A stretch of DNA of 36,313 nt from Sphaerisporangium cinnabarinum (lineage in GTDB: Bacteria > Actinomycetota > Actinomycetes > Actinomycetales > Cellulomonadaceae), in the NCBI GenBank assembly GCA_003052455.1, contig QAPD01000061.1:1-36313 (forward strand), in the 5' to 3' direction. The notes under the pieces were generated by a model, which made no database searches, was not told where the DNA came from, and saw only the letters and a program-made list of their open reading frames with translations. The translations under genes were made by a program, and so were the position numbers. Below, one piece after another: positions 1 through 7,378 of this stretch (position 1 is its first letter; each line of letters opens with the position of its first letter).

Positions 1-276
1 GAGGCGCCCGCCCGGACGGCGGCACCGGCCGCTCCCGCGGGCCCGTCGGCAGCGCCGTTGCGCGGCGTCTCCGCCGCGCGCGCGGCGATCGCGGCGGCCC
101 GCGTCCCGCGGACCGAGGAGCCGGCGCGGCGGGGCGAGACGTCCGCCGTCGACCCGATGGACGACCTCCCGTCCGCGGACGACCCCGACATCGTCTCGAC
201 GGGCCTCGTCGGGACCGCGCTCGTGGTGAGCCTGCTCGACGGCAAGATCATCGAGGAGATCCAGGACCAGGGCTGA
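1..276 (+). CDS. dnaX: DNA polymerase III subunit gamma/tau, C-terminal end (partial)
   Basis: The reading frame is open from the first base of the window and stops with TGA at 274-276, so only the last 91 residues of the clamp-loader subunit are present. What is visible is an Ala/Pro/Arg-rich low-complexity stretch, then an acidic segment (DDLPSADDPDI) and a short conserved tail with VGTALVVSLLDGKIIEE. Such a disordered linker followed by an acidic tail closing on a hydrophobic motif is typical of actinobacterial DnaX. The position just upstream of recR supports the call, because dnaX and recR are commonly neighbours. Here two genes, an ECF sigma factor and its partner, lie between them. The ATPase domain lies outside the window, so the identification rests on the tail and the context. 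Confidence 0.75.
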   Translation, partial: EAPARTAAPAAPAGPSAAPLRGVSAARAAIAAARVPRTEEPARRGETSAVDPMDDLPSADDPDIVSTGLVGTALVVSLLDGKIIEEIQDQG

Positions 277-319
277 CGCTCGCCGAAACAGCGGGCCGGG
301 TGCCGGACACGTACGAGGT

Positions 320-916
320 ATGAGCCCACCTCCCGTGGCGGACCGTGAGGAACGGTTCCGCGACCTCTACCGAGACACGTACGCCGACGTGCTCCGCTTC
401 GTGCGGCGACGCACCGACGACGACCACGCCGAGGACGTCGTCCACGAGGCGTTCGTCGTCGCGTGGCGGCGGATGCGCGACCTCCCACCGACCCGGGACG
501 CCCAGCGGGCGTGGCTGTTCGGGGTCGCGCGCGGCTGCCTCCTCAACGACCGGCGGGCGAGCACCCGACGCGGTGCGCTCGGTGTCCGGCTCGCCGCGCA
601 GCCCGAGCCGCTCCTCCCGGCCCCTGACGAGCAGACGGCTGCGCGCTCCGACCTCGCGGCGGCGTGGCGCCGCCTCACCCCGGACCAGCAGGAGGTGCTC
701 TCGCTGCTCCTCTGGGAGGACCTGCCGTCCGCGGACGCAGGACGCGTCCTCGGCATCTCCGCGGTCGCCTACCGGCTCCGTCTGCACCGCGCTCGCACGG
801 CGCTCCGTCGGCTGCTCGCCCTCGACGAGGGTGCCGACACGGACGCTGCGGACCACCGGCCCGTCGCCTCCCGTGCCCGATCCCTCGACGTCACCGCCCA
901 GGAGGCGCTCCGATGA
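320..916 (+). CDS. ECF-type RNA polymerase sigma factor
   Basis: This 198-residue protein has the two-domain ECF layout. Region 2 spans about residues 10-78 (RFRDLYRDTYADVLRFVRRR, then AEDVVHEAFVVAWRR and the -10-contacting helix near AWLFGVARGCLLNDRRA). Region 4 spans about 112-165 (RLTPDQQEVLSLLLWEDLP, then a helix-turn-helix at ADAGRVLGISAVAYRLRLHRAR). It would direct core polymerase to a small regulon. The ATG at 320 has GAGG only one base upstream, so there is no well-spaced ribosome binding site, and GTG at 335 is an alternative start. The stop overlaps the next start as ATGA (913-916), which implies translational coupling to the membrane protein that probably acts with it. The signal it senses cannot be read from the sequence. 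Confidence 0.85.
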   Translation: MSPPPVADREERFRDLYRDTYADVLRFVRRRTDDDHAEDVVHEAFVVAWRRMRDLPPTRDAQRAWLFGVARGCLLNDRRASTRRGALGVRLAAQPEPLLPAPDEQTAARSDLAAAWRRLTPDQQEVLSLLLWEDLPSADAGRVLGISAVAYRLRLHRARTALRRLLALDEGADTDAADHRPVASRARSLDVTAQEALR

Positions 917-1779
917 CTCACGACGACCTGACCGTCCTCCGCGGGCTCGACCCCGCCCCCGCGTCCGACCTCTCCGCCGCCGAGGCCGCGCGTGCGGCCC
1001 AGGGCCTCGACCGCATCCTCGCGGGCGAGGAGCCCGGCACGACGGGTGCCCGCGCCGTCGGGCACCTCGCCGTGCAGGCCCGGCGCCGCACGGCGCGCCG
1101 GGTCGGCGTCCCGGCGGCCGTGGCGGCTGTCGCCGCGGTGGCGTTCGCGGTCCCGTTCGTCGGTCCGGCGCCGCACGCGCTCGCGTCGTGGACGCCCGAA
1201 CCGGACCCGCTCTCCGCGCAGGACCTCGCCGTGCTCGACGCGGCGTGCCGCGCGCGGGTCGGCTCCGAACGGGTGGTGACGGTCGACGACGTCGTGCTCG
1301 CGGAGCGTCGCGGCTCGTGGGCGGCCGTGATGTACCTGCACGACGACGCACAGGGGCAGACCCTGCAGTCGTCGTGCGTCGGCTACCTGCCCCCGGGCGC
1401 GGACGAGGCGGAGGACCTCTCCGCAGCGTCCGCGAGCGGCGGCGGCCTCGTCCCGTCTTCCCGCGGCGTCGCGGAGGGCGCGATGTTCCAGTCGGGCGGC
1501 AAGGCCTACCCGTGGAGCCGCGAGCGTCCCGTGCTGTCGATGACGGGCGGGCGCGCCGGCGCCGACGTCGTGGCGCTCACGCTCCGGCTCGCGGACGGGA
1601 CCGCCGTCGCGACCACGCTCGAGGACGGCCGCTTCGTGGCCTGGTGGCCCGGGCCGATCTTCGACCCGGCGACGGTGGACGGTCCCGGCGGCGAGGGCGG
1701 CCCGGAGCCCGCCATCACCTACGAGGCGACGTACGCCGACGGCACGACGCGGACCGTGACGCCCGAGCCGCCGGGATGA
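913..1779 (+). CDS. Single-pass membrane protein, partner of the upstream ECF sigma factor
   Basis: The ATG at 913 overlaps the sigma-factor stop codon by four bases. The 288-residue product has a cytoplasmic N-terminal part of about 60 residues, then a basic stretch (RRRTARR) leading into one hydrophobic segment at about residues 64-88, and an extracytoplasmic domain of about 200 residues. That domain carries two cysteines (in DAACRA and QSSCVGY) which could form a disulfide. Topology and operon position are those of an anti-sigma or sigma-associated sensor. However, I see no zinc-binding HXXXCXXC motif and no clear RskA domain, so anti-sigma function is inferred from context only. A strong hairpin follows the gene at 1798-1828. 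Confidence 0.7.
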   Translation: MTHDDLTVLRGLDPAPASDLSAAEAARAAQGLDRILAGEEPGTTGARAVGHLAVQARRRTARRVGVPAAVAAVAAVAFAVPFVGPAPHALASWTPEPDPLSAQDLAVLDAACRARVGSERVVTVDDVVLAERRGSWAAVMYLHDDAQGQTLQSSCVGYLPPGADEAEDLSAASASGGGLVPSSRGVAEGAMFQSGGKAYPWSRERPVLSMTGGRAGADVVALTLRLADGTAVATTLEDGRFVAWWPGPIFDPATVDGPGGEGGPEPAITYEATYADGTTRTVTPEPPG

Positions 1780-1797
1780 CCGTGGCCTGAGCGCCGA

Positions 1798-1828
1798 CCC
1801 GGCCCGTCCGCGAGAGCGGCGGGCCGGG
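1798..1828 (+). terminator. Intrinsic-terminator-like hairpin after the ECF pair
   Basis: CCCGGCCCG, a bulged T, CCGC, a GAGA tetraloop, then GCGG and CGGGCCGGG give a 13-bp GC stem. It lies 18 bases past the stop of the membrane protein and just before the recR -10 element. There is no U tract, as is common in high-GC actinobacteria. Confidence 0.6.
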
Positions 1829-1851
1829 CCCGGTGTGTGGGCCGCGCCCCG

Positions 1852-1857
1852 TAGGCT
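1852..1857 (+). promoter_or_regulatory. -10 element of recR (leaderless)
   Basis: TAGGCT (TANNNT pattern) lies six bases before the GTG start of recR, and no Shine-Dalgarno sequence is present. Transcription would begin at or next to the start codon. Confidence 0.55.
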
Positions 1858-1863
1858 GGGGGC

Positions 1864-2463
1864 GTGTACGAAGGCGCGGTCCAGGACCTGATCGACGAGC
1901 TCGGCCGACTCCCCGGCGTCGGGCCCAAGAGCGCGCAGCGCATCGCGTTCCACCTGCTCGCCGCGGACGCGGTGGACGTGCGCCGGCTCGCCGACGCCCT
2001 CACCGAGGTGAAGGCGCGCGTCCGCTTCTGCGAGACGTGCGGGAACGTCGCGGAGTCGGAGCAGTGCCGCATCTGCGCGGACCCGCGCCGCTCGCCCGAG
2101 GTGATCTGCGTCGTCGAGGAGCCCAAGGACGTCGTCGCGATCGAGCGCACGCGCGAGTTCCGCGGCCGGTACCACGTGCTCGGCGGGGCCATCAACCCGA
2201 TCGAGAACGTCGGGCCGGGCGACCTGCGGATCGCGGAGCTCATGAGCCGGCTCGCGGACGGGCAGGTGACCGAGGTGATCCTCGCGACCGACCCGAACGT
2301 CGAGGGTGAGGCCACCGCCACCTACCTCGCGCGCATGCTCGGCCCCATGGGCCTGCGCGTGACCCGCCTCGCGTCCGGGCTCCCCGTCGGTGGAGACTTG
2401 GAGTACGCGGACGAGGTGACGCTCGGCCGGGCGTTCGAGGGCCGACGCCTCGTCGGCGGCTGA
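1864..2463 (+). CDS. recR: Recombination mediator protein RecR
   Basis: The 199-residue length is normal for RecR, which works with RecO (and RecF) to load RecA on single-stranded gaps. In order are a helix-hairpin-helix region ([24 protein letters not shown], about 8-31), a C4 zinc finger (CETCGN...CRIC, about 57-72) and a Toprim domain (from [15 protein letters not shown] at about 80 through [17 protein letters not shown]). The start is GTG. It has no ribosome binding site but sits six bases after a TAGGCT -10 element, so the mRNA is probably leaderless. A DUF5063 gene follows closely, an arrangement I recognise as common in actinobacteria. Confidence 0.97.
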   Translation: MYEGAVQDLIDELGRLPGVGPKSAQRIAFHLLAADAVDVRRLADALTEVKARVRFCETCGNVAESEQCRICADPRRSPEVICVVEEPKDVVAIERTREFRGRYHVLGGAINPIENVGPGDLRIAELMSRLADGQVTEVILATDPNVEGEATATYLARMLGPMGLRVTRLASGLPVGGDLEYADEVTLGRAFEGRRLVGG

Positions 2464-2478
2464 CGGGAGGTGACGAGC

Positions 2479-3048
2479 ATGGGGGAGATCCACAACGACC
2501 CCGACCTGCGGGAGATCGCCGAGGGCATGGCGGAGCAGGCCCGCGCCTACCTCACCACGACGACGCAGGTCGCGTCCGGCGCGGCCCCGGGGGCGGTGCT
2601 GCCGCTCCTGCTCCTCGCGCTGTCCGACGCGCTCGCCGCGGGCGCCCGCCTGGGAGCCGTGGGCGACGTCGTGCCGGTCGAGCGCTTCGAGCCCGACGCC
2701 GGCCGCGACACGGACGTGGACCCGCTGCGGACGGCGCTCGCGCGGCTCTTCGACGGGTTCGACGACTACGCCGAGATCACCGACCCGCTCGTCGGCGCCG
2801 AGGTCGGCGCGGCGTCGCTCTCGGGCGACCTCGCGTGCGTCGCCGAGTGCCTCGCGAAGGGCCTGCAGCACTACGACGCCGGGCGTGAGCTCGAGGGCCT
2901 GTGGTGGTGGCAGTTCTCGTACGTCTCGCTGTGGGGGGAGCGCGCCGCGAGCGCGCTGCGCGTCCTGCAGCTCGCGCTCGCGCACCTGCGTCTCGACGTC
3001 GAGGACGACGTCGCGACCGAGGCGGAGTACGACGCGCTCCAGTCCTGA
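2479..3048 (+). CDS. DUF5063 domain-containing protein
   Basis: I chose ATG 2479 because GGGAGG at 2465-2470 lies eight bases upstream; an in-frame GTG at 2470 would overlap that ribosome binding site. The 189-residue, mostly helical acidic protein matches the DUF5063 type found next to recR in actinobacteria. It has no signal peptide or membrane segment. A recognisable stretch is the aromatic region ELEGLWWWQFSYVSLWGERAASALR at about 140-164. No biochemical function is established to my knowledge. Co-transcription with recR (15 bases between stop and start) suggests, but does not show, a link to recombination or replication. Confidence 0.8.
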   Translation: MGEIHNDPDLREIAEGMAEQARAYLTTTTQVASGAAPGAVLPLLLLALSDALAAGARLGAVGDVVPVERFEPDAGRDTDVDPLRTALARLFDGFDDYAEITDPLVGAEVGAASLSGDLACVAECLAKGLQHYDAGRELEGLWWWQFSYVSLWGERAASALRVLQLALAHLRLDVEDDVATEAEYDALQS

Positions 3049-3072
3049 GCCGCCGCTCCCGGTGCCCCCGCG

Positions 3073-3089
3073 CCGCGGGCGTCCCGCGG
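3073..3089. terminator. Convergent terminator hairpin
   Basis: CCGCGGG-CGT-CCCGCGG is a perfect 7-bp stem with a 3-base loop. It sits between the DUF5063 stop (3048) and the stop of the oppositely oriented SRPBCC gene (3090), so it can serve both strands. Confidence 0.5.
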
Positions 3090-3659
3090 TCAGCCGGCGT
3101 CGCCCGCCCGGCCGTAGTGGTCCGCGAGCCCGGCGAGGTACGGCTCCCACGGCACGGTGGCGGCGTCGCGCCCCTCGCGGACGGCGACGAGCCGGTCGAG
3201 GTAGTACTCCCACCCGGGCCCGACGTTCCGGGCGTCGTCGTCGGGGCCGAGGAGCTGGCGGAAGGTCAGCGTCGTGACGCCGTCCTGCTCGGCGAGCTCG
3301 AAGGACAGGTGCCACGTCTGGTCGCCCGACGACGTCACCCCGGCGAAGCGGTGCGGCGGCTCGCACCGGGTGATGCGGTACTCCTCGGGCTCGGGGTCGT
3401 CGCTCTCGGCCGTCATGAAGAACTCGACGCGGCCGGTCGAGGGGTCGCCCTCCCAGTAGCCGATCCACCGCGCGAGCCGGCCGGGCTCCGTGAGGCTCGC
3501 CCACACGTCGTCGGCGGGGGCGCGGAACGTCCGCGTGACGACGAGCTCGTCGCCCGCGGGGCCACGCTCGACCGTCCCGCCGGGTTCCGGCACACCGGGT
3601 TCCGGCACACCGTGTGCCGTCGGCGTGGGGGCGGGCGAGGGGTTCGTCGGGTCGCTCAT
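3090..3659 (-). CDS. SRPBCC (AHSA1-type) ligand-binding-fold protein
   Basis: The 189-residue product has a Pro/Thr-rich N-terminal tail, then the START/AHSA1 fold from about residue 40: VVTRTFRAPADDVWASLTEPGRLARWIGYWEG, a central beta sheet (YRITRCEPPHRFAGV, WHLSFELAEQDGVTTLTFRQLL) and a C-terminal helix ending in LAGLADHYG. The start ATG overlaps the ArsR stop by four bases (ATGA), so the two genes form one transcript. ArsR-SRPBCC operons are common in actinobacteria, and the SRPBCC partner is thought to bind a hydrophobic ligand, but the ligand here is unknown. The N-terminal tail contains a tandem 15-bp duplication (3581-3595 and 3596-3610) that repeats a five-residue PEPG-V unit. Confidence 0.85.
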   Translation of the reverse strand: MSDPTNPSPAPTPTAHGVPEPGVPEPGGTVERGPAGDELVVTRTFRAPADDVWASLTEPGRLARWIGYWEGDPSTGRVEFFMTAESDDPEPEEYRITRCEPPHRFAGVTSSGDQTWHLSFELAEQDGVTTLTFRQLLGPDDDARNVGPGWEYYLDRLVAVREGRDAATVPWEPYLAGLADHYGRAGDAG

Positions 3660-4021
3660 GCGCTCTCCTCCTGCTGGGCCGTGCCGCGTTCGGCACGACG
3701 TTCTCGGGTCGTGCGGCGGACCTCGAGGTCGAGGCCGTCGAGCGCCCGCGCCGGGACGGGCGGGGCGGGCGTGGTGAGCGCCGCGACGAACGCGGCGACG
3801 GGGTCGAGCGCGGCGGGCCGCAGCGAGTAGACGCGACGGCGCCCCTCGGCGACGGCCTCCACGAGCCCGGCCTCGCGCAGCACGCGCAGGTGGCGGCTCA
3901 CGGCCGGGCGGGAGACGTCGTCGCGCACGCGCGCGAGGTCGCCCGCGCTGAGCCGCCCGGCCCCCAGCGCGCGGAGCAGGTCGCGGCGCGCGTCGTCGGC
4001 GACGGCCTCGAACACGTCCAT
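3656..4021 (-). CDS. ArsR-family winged-helix transcriptional repressor
   Basis: This is a 121-residue protein with the ArsR winged helix: MDVFEAVADDARRDLLRALGAGRLSAGDL (about 1-29), recognition helix RPAVSRHLRVLREAGLV (about 38-54), and wing VAEGRRRVYSLRPAALDPV. There are no cysteine metal ligands, so it belongs to the metal-independent group usually paired with SRPBCC proteins. Immediately upstream, six bases from the ATG, is a perfect palindrome (4027-4050), very probably its own operator. The promoter -10 (TACGCT on the minus strand, 4028-4033) lies inside that palindrome, so binding would block polymerase directly. Confidence 0.9.
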   Translation of the reverse strand: MDVFEAVADDARRDLLRALGAGRLSAGDLARVRDDVSRPAVSRHLRVLREAGLVEAVAEGRRRVYSLRPAALDPVAAFVAALTTPAPPVPARALDGLDLEVRRTTRERRAERGTAQQEESA

Positions 4022-4026
4022 CCAGG

Positions 4027-4050
4027 AAGCGTAACCGCACGGTTACGCTT
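4027..4050. promoter_or_regulatory. ArsR operator palindrome overlapping the -10 of the arsR-SRPBCC operon
   Basis: AAGCGTAACCG, a CA spacer, then CGGTTACGCTT form a perfect 11-bp inverted repeat. On the minus strand it contains a TACGCT -10 element six bases from the ArsR start codon, so the mRNA would be leaderless and autorepression is the obvious reading. Confidence 0.75.
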
Positions 4051-4146
4051 AGGGAAGAGCCTCCCGCCCTCCTCGGCCGTGGACCGGCCGCGGACCGGTC
4101 GTGGACCCGGCCCGGGCGGGCCGCGTCCGCGTGGTACCACTGGGGG

Positions 4147-4962
4147 GTGCTTCCCGCCCTCTCCCTCCCGGTCTCCGGCGGCCTCGAGATCGACGGCGTG
4201 ACCGTCCTCCTGCTCGTCCTCGCCGCGCTCACGGCGGGGTGGATCGACGCCGTCGTCGGCGGGGGCGGGCTCGTCCAGCTCCCGGCGCTGCTCCTCGTCC
4301 CGGGCATCAGCCCCGTGCAGGCGCTCGCGACGAACAAGCTCGCGAGCATCATGGGGACGTCGGTGAGCGCCGCGACCTACTACCGGCGCGTCGGGCCGGA
4401 CCTGCGCACCGCCGGGCCCATGGCGCTCGCCGCGCTCGTGGGCGCCGTCGGGGGAGCGGCGCTCGCCTCGCGCATCCCGGCCGACCTGTTCAAGCCGATC
4501 ATCCTCGTGGTGCTCGTCGGTGTCGCCGCCTACACGATCGCGAAGCCGAGCCTCGGGCACACCACGAACCTGCGCTGGGAGGGCAACGGCCACCGGTGGG
4601 CGGCGGCCGGGATCGGCCTGGTCATCGGCACCTACGACGGCCTGCTCGGGCCGGGCACCGGGACGTTCTTCGTCATCGCGCTCGTGAGCATCCTCGGGTA
4701 CGCGTTCCTGCCGGCGTCGGCGCTCGCGAAGATCGCGAACTTCGCCACCAACGCCGGCGCGCTGATCTTCTTCGTGCCGTACGGGGCGGTGCTGTGGGGG
4801 CTGGGCCTCCTCATGGGCGCGGCCAACCTGCTCGGGGCGTACGTGGGCGCCCGGATGGCGGTCGCCAAGGGCAGCGCGTTCGTGCGCGTGGTCTTCGTGG
4901 TCGTCGTCGGCGCGCTGATCGTCAAGCTCGGGTACGACGTCGTCCGCGACCTCACCGCCTGA
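4147..4962 (+). CDS. TSUP-family (TauE/SafE) membrane exporter
   Basis: The 271-residue hydrophobic protein has about eight transmembrane segments in two related halves. The family-typical first-half motif GWIDAVVGGGGLVQLPALLL...SPVQALATNKLASIMGT is at about residues 29-77, and the second-half counterpart GTYDGLLGPGTGTFFVIALVSILGYAFLPASALAKIANFATN at about 160-201. TSUP proteins move sulfite, sulfonates or other small organosulfur anions across the membrane, but the substrate here cannot be told. The start is GTG 4147, preceded by a G-rich stretch and six bases from TACCAC, an imperfect -10. It is divergent from arsR and may share regulatory DNA with it. Confidence 0.85.
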   Translation: MLPALSLPVSGGLEIDGVTVLLLVLAALTAGWIDAVVGGGGLVQLPALLLVPGISPVQALATNKLASIMGTSVSAATYYRRVGPDLRTAGPMALAALVGAVGGAALASRIPADLFKPIILVVLVGVAAYTIAKPSLGHTTNLRWEGNGHRWAAAGIGLVIGTYDGLLGPGTGTFFVIALVSILGYAFLPASALAKIANFATNAGALIFFVPYGAVLWGLGLLMGAANLLGAYVGARMAVAKGSAFVRVVFVVVVGALIVKLGYDVVRDLTA

Positions 4963-4986
4963 GGCATCCGCGCCGTCGGGGGCTGA

Positions 4987-5003
4987 TGCCACCAGTGGTG
5001 TCA
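4987..5003. promoter_or_regulatory. Candidate RHH operator site 1
   Basis: TGCCACCA-G-TGGTGTCA is an inverted pair of the TGRCACCA half-site with a one-base spacer, 56 bases upstream of the ribbon-helix-helix gene. See the companion sites at 5029-5059 and 5628-5646. Confidence 0.5.
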
Positions 5004-5028
5004 ACGTGTTGTCGCAGAGGGGTTGCGG

Positions 5029-5059
5029 TGACACCACTCATGGTGCCATGATGGCGTCA
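5029..5059. promoter_or_regulatory. Candidate RHH operator site 2, abutting the start codon
   Basis: TGACACCA-CTCA-TGGTGCCA (5029-5048) is an inverted half-site pair, followed by a third related half-site TGGCGTCA (5052-5059) that runs into the ATG. Half-site starts are 12 and 11 bases apart, about one helical turn, as expected for side-by-side RHH dimers. Confidence 0.55.
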
Positions 5060-5589
5060 TGGACCTCACCCCGTATGTCGACGACCTCCAGAACCGCCTC
5101 GCCGCCGCTGCGGACGCCGCCGGGGACGACGGCCGTCGGCTCGCGGAGCGCCTGACCGCACCGCTCGACGCGGCCGTGCGCCTCGTGCTCCTCGACGCGC
5201 TCTCCGCCGCGGCGGGGGAGATCTCCGCGGACCTCGCCCCGGGGTCGGTGGACGTGCGGCTGCGAGGTGGCGCCCCCGAGTTCGTGGTCGCCGTCCCCGC
5301 CGTCGCACCCGCCCCGGTCGAGGACCTCGTCCCTGCGAGCACCCCGGCCACGCCGACCGGCCCTGCGCCGTCCGACGTCGAGGCCGGGGCCACGACCCGC
5401 ACGACCCTGCGCCTGCCCGACCATCTCAAGACGCAGGCCGAGACCGCCGCCGCCCGCGACGGCGTCTCCGTCAACACGTGGCTCGTGCGCGCGGTCGCCG
5501 CGGCGCTCGAGCAGTCCACCGGGCGCCCGGCCGCGCAGGCCCGCCCGCAGCAGCGCGGCTCCGCCCGCGTCACCGGCTGGGTGCGCTGA
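5059..5589 (+). CDS. Ribbon-helix-helix (HicB/Arc-type) DNA-binding regulator
   Basis: The 176-residue protein has an N-terminal helical domain (about 1-60), a beta/acidic segment and an Ala/Pro/Thr linker (about 75-110), and a C-terminal ribbon-helix-helix at about 112-152: TTRTTLRLPDHLKTQAETAAARDGVSVNTWLVRAVAAALE. In that stretch TRTTLRLP is the DNA-reading strand and GVSVNTWLVRAV is the second helix with the conserved N-[TE]-W pattern. It ends in a basic tail (RGSARVTGWVR). No toxin partner is adjacent, so it is more likely a stand-alone repressor than an antitoxin. Repeated TGRCACCA half-sites lie before it and before the next gene. I infer that it controls itself and the downstream beta-repeat protein and ABC exporter. 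Confidence 0.85.
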   Translation: MDLTPYVDDLQNRLAAAADAAGDDGRRLAERLTAPLDAAVRLVLLDALSAAAGEISADLAPGSVDVRLRGGAPEFVVAVPAVAPAPVEDLVPASTPATPTGPAPSDVEAGATTRTTLRLPDHLKTQAETAAARDGVSVNTWLVRAVAAALEQSTGRPAAQARPQQRGSARVTGWVR

Positions 5590-5627
5590 CCGCCTCGGTC
5601 TCCGTCCCCGCCCTCTCCGACCGCACC

Positions 5628-5646
5628 TGACACCACCACGACACCA
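5628..5646 (+). promoter_or_regulatory. Candidate RHH operator site 3 (direct repeats) before the beta-repeat gene
   Basis: TGACACCA (5628-5635) and CGACACCA (5639-5646) are direct repeats spaced 11 bases, in the 73-base gap between the RHH gene and the following gene. The same half-site occurs before the RHH gene itself. Confidence 0.5.
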
Positions 5647-5662
5647 CTCCTGGAGCTTCGTC

Positions 5663-6505
5663 ATGCCCACTTTCCCCGCCCCGCAGCCCCTGCCCGTCGT
5701 CGTCGACGTGCCGTTCGCCCACCTGCACGTGGTCGCCGGGGACCGCGACGACGTCGTCGTCACGGTCCTGCCGACCGACCCGGCCAAGTCGGGCAGCGTC
5801 CGCGCCGCCGAGGCGGTCCGCGTCGACGGCGACGGCAGCGCCCTCACGATCTCCTACCCCGGCTCGTGGAAGCAGTACGTGCTGCCATTCGCGTCCGGCA
5901 CCGCCGACATCACCGTCGAGCTGCCCGCAGGCTCCGACGTGCGCGGCAAGGCGGGCTCGCTCTACGCCGAGGGCAGCCTCGGCACCGTCGAGATGGCGCT
6001 TTCCGCCGGGGACGCCCGCGTCGAGGACGTCGACCGGCTCGACGTCAAGGCCTCGGCGGGCTCCGTGGCGGCGCGCCGCGTGCGGGGTTCGCTGGACGCC
6101 CGCGCCAGCGCCGGGTCGGTCCGCGTCGAGGAGGTCCGTGGCGAGGGCACGATCAAGGCGACGAACGGCACGACTACGGTCGGCGCCGTCACCGGCTCGC
6201 TCGCCGTGCACGGCGCGCACGGCGACATCGCGGTGGCGCGCGTCGCCGGCACGCTCACGGCGAAGTCCGCGCACGCCGGCATCCGGGTCGAGCGACTGGA
6301 GTCGGGGAGCGTCACCCTCGCGACGTCGTACGGCTCGATCGAGGTGGGCGTGCCTGAGGGCACCGCCGCGTTCCTCGACGCGAGCTCCGAGCACGGCAGC
6401 GTGCGCAACCACCTGACGCCCACGGAGGGCCCCGTCGAGGACGAGGCCACCGCGGAGATCCACGCCAGCACCGGGTTCGGCGACGTCGTCGTCCGCCGGC
6501 CCTGA
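5663..6505 (+). CDS. DUF4097-type beta-strand repeat protein
   Basis: The start is ATG 5663, with GGAG at 5652-5655. The 280-residue product has no signal peptide or membrane segment. After an N-terminal beta region (VVVDVPFAHLHVVAGDRDDVVVTVLP), residues about 85-265 consist of short repeating strands with the pattern G-[ST]-[LV]-x-[VA]-x-x-[SV]-x-G-[DS]-[VA], such as GSVAARRVRGSLDARAS, GSVRVEEVRGEGTIKAT and GSLAVHGAHGDIAVAR. This is the beta-solenoid look of DUF4097 / putative adhesin-like proteins. Such proteins often sit beside regulators and ABC exporters, and their molecular role is not settled. Here it lies between an RHH regulator and a DrrAB-type exporter, which suggests a sensor or scaffold for that system (inference). 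Confidence 0.8.
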   Translation: MPTFPAPQPLPVVVDVPFAHLHVVAGDRDDVVVTVLPTDPAKSGSVRAAEAVRVDGDGSALTISYPGSWKQYVLPFASGTADITVELPAGSDVRGKAGSLYAEGSLGTVEMALSAGDARVEDVDRLDVKASAGSVAARRVRGSLDARASAGSVRVEEVRGEGTIKATNGTTTVGAVTGSLAVHGAHGDIAVARVAGTLTAKSAHAGIRVERLESGSVTLATSYGSIEVGVPEGTAAFLDASSEHGSVRNHLTPTEGPVEDEATAEIHASTGFGDVVVRRP

Positions 6506-6541
6506 ACCACCCACCAGAACCCAGGGATCGGAGATCCGCAG

Positions 6542-7378
6542 ATGTCTGCTGACCAGACCCTCGCCCCCGCCGTCCGGGTGCGAGGCATCGAGAAGTCGTA
6601 CGGCGACCTGCGCGTGCTGCGTGGTGTCGACCTCGAGGTGGCGCGCGGGAGCATCGTCGCGCTGCTCGGGTCCAACGGAGCGGGCAAGACGACGCTCGTG
6701 CGGATCCTGTCCACCCTGCTCGCGCCGGACGCCGGCACCGCGACCGTCGACGGGTTCGACGTCGTCGCGCAGCCCGGGCACGTGCGCGAGTCCATCTCGC
6801 TGACGGGGCAGTTCGCCGCGGTCGACGAGGTGCTCACCGGACGGGAGAACCTCGTCCTCGTCGCCCGCCTGCGGCACCTCGCGGACCCGGGGCGCGTCGC
6901 GGACGAGCTGCTGGCCCGGTTCTCCCTGACCGACGCCGGGGCTCGCCGCGCCGGGACCTACTCCGGCGGGATGCGGCGCCGGCTCGACATCGCCATGAGC
7001 CTCATCGGCGACCCGCCGGTCATCTTCCTCGACGAGCCGACGACGGGGCTCGACCCGCAGGCCCGCATCGAGGTCTGGGCCACGGTGCGCGAGCTCGCCC
7101 GCGGCGGCACCACGGTGCTGCTCACCACCCAGTACCTCGACGAGGCCGAGCAGCTCGCCGACCGGATCGCGATCCTGCACCGCGGGACGATCATCCAGAA
7201 CGGCACCCTGGCCGAGCTCAAGGCCCTGCTGCCCCCGGCGACCGTCGAGTACGTCGAGAAGCAGCCCTCCCTCGAGGACGTGTTCCTCGCGCTCGTCGGC
7301 GACGCCGGCGACAGCGCCCCCACCACGGACCGGACGAGCGCCGACGGCGTCCGCCCGGCAGGAGAGGAAGCCCGATGA
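6542..7378 (+). CDS. DrrA-type ABC exporter ATP-binding protein
   Basis: This 278-residue nucleotide-binding subunit has Walker A GSNGAGKTT at about 43-51, signature YSGGMRRRLDIAMSL at about 140-154, Walker B VIFLDEPTTGLDP at about 160-172 and a switch region ending in TQYLDEAEQLADRI. TQ replaces the usual TH of the H-loop, as in many DrrA proteins. The C-terminal extension after residue 220 (TVEYVEKQPSLEDVFLALVGDAGD) is the DrrA-type tail. It pairs with the permease whose start overlaps by four bases. Drug or lipid export is the usual job of this subfamily, but the substrate is unknown. GGAG at 6529-6532 precedes the ATG. Confidence 0.9.
   Translation: MSADQTLAPAVRVRGIEKSYGDLRVLRGVDLEVARGSIVALLGSNGAGKTTLVRILSTLLAPDAGTATVDGFDVVAQPGHVRESISLTGQFAAVDEVLTGRENLVLVARLRHLADPGRVADELLARFSLTDAGARRAGTYSGGMRRRLDIAMSLIGDPPVIFLDEPTTGLDPQARIEVWATVRELARGGTTVLLTTQYLDEAEQLADRIAILHRGTIIQNGTLAELKALLPPATVEYVEKQPSLEDVFLALVGDAGDSAPTTDRTSADGVRPAGEEAR

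Noticed and set aside
913-1779. Classical zinc-binding anti-sigma factor
   Set aside because: No HXXXCXXC motif is present, so I kept the neutral description of a membrane partner.
769-3696. A 975-codon open frame antisense to the sigma factor, recR and DUF5063 genes
   Set aside because: Composition is Arg/Ala/Pro-rich without domains, and it covers four well-supported genes on the other strand.
5059-5589. HicB antitoxin of a toxin-antitoxin pair
   Set aside because: The RHH domain is HicB-like, but no HicA or other small toxin gene lies next to it. A regulator of the exporter cassette fits better.
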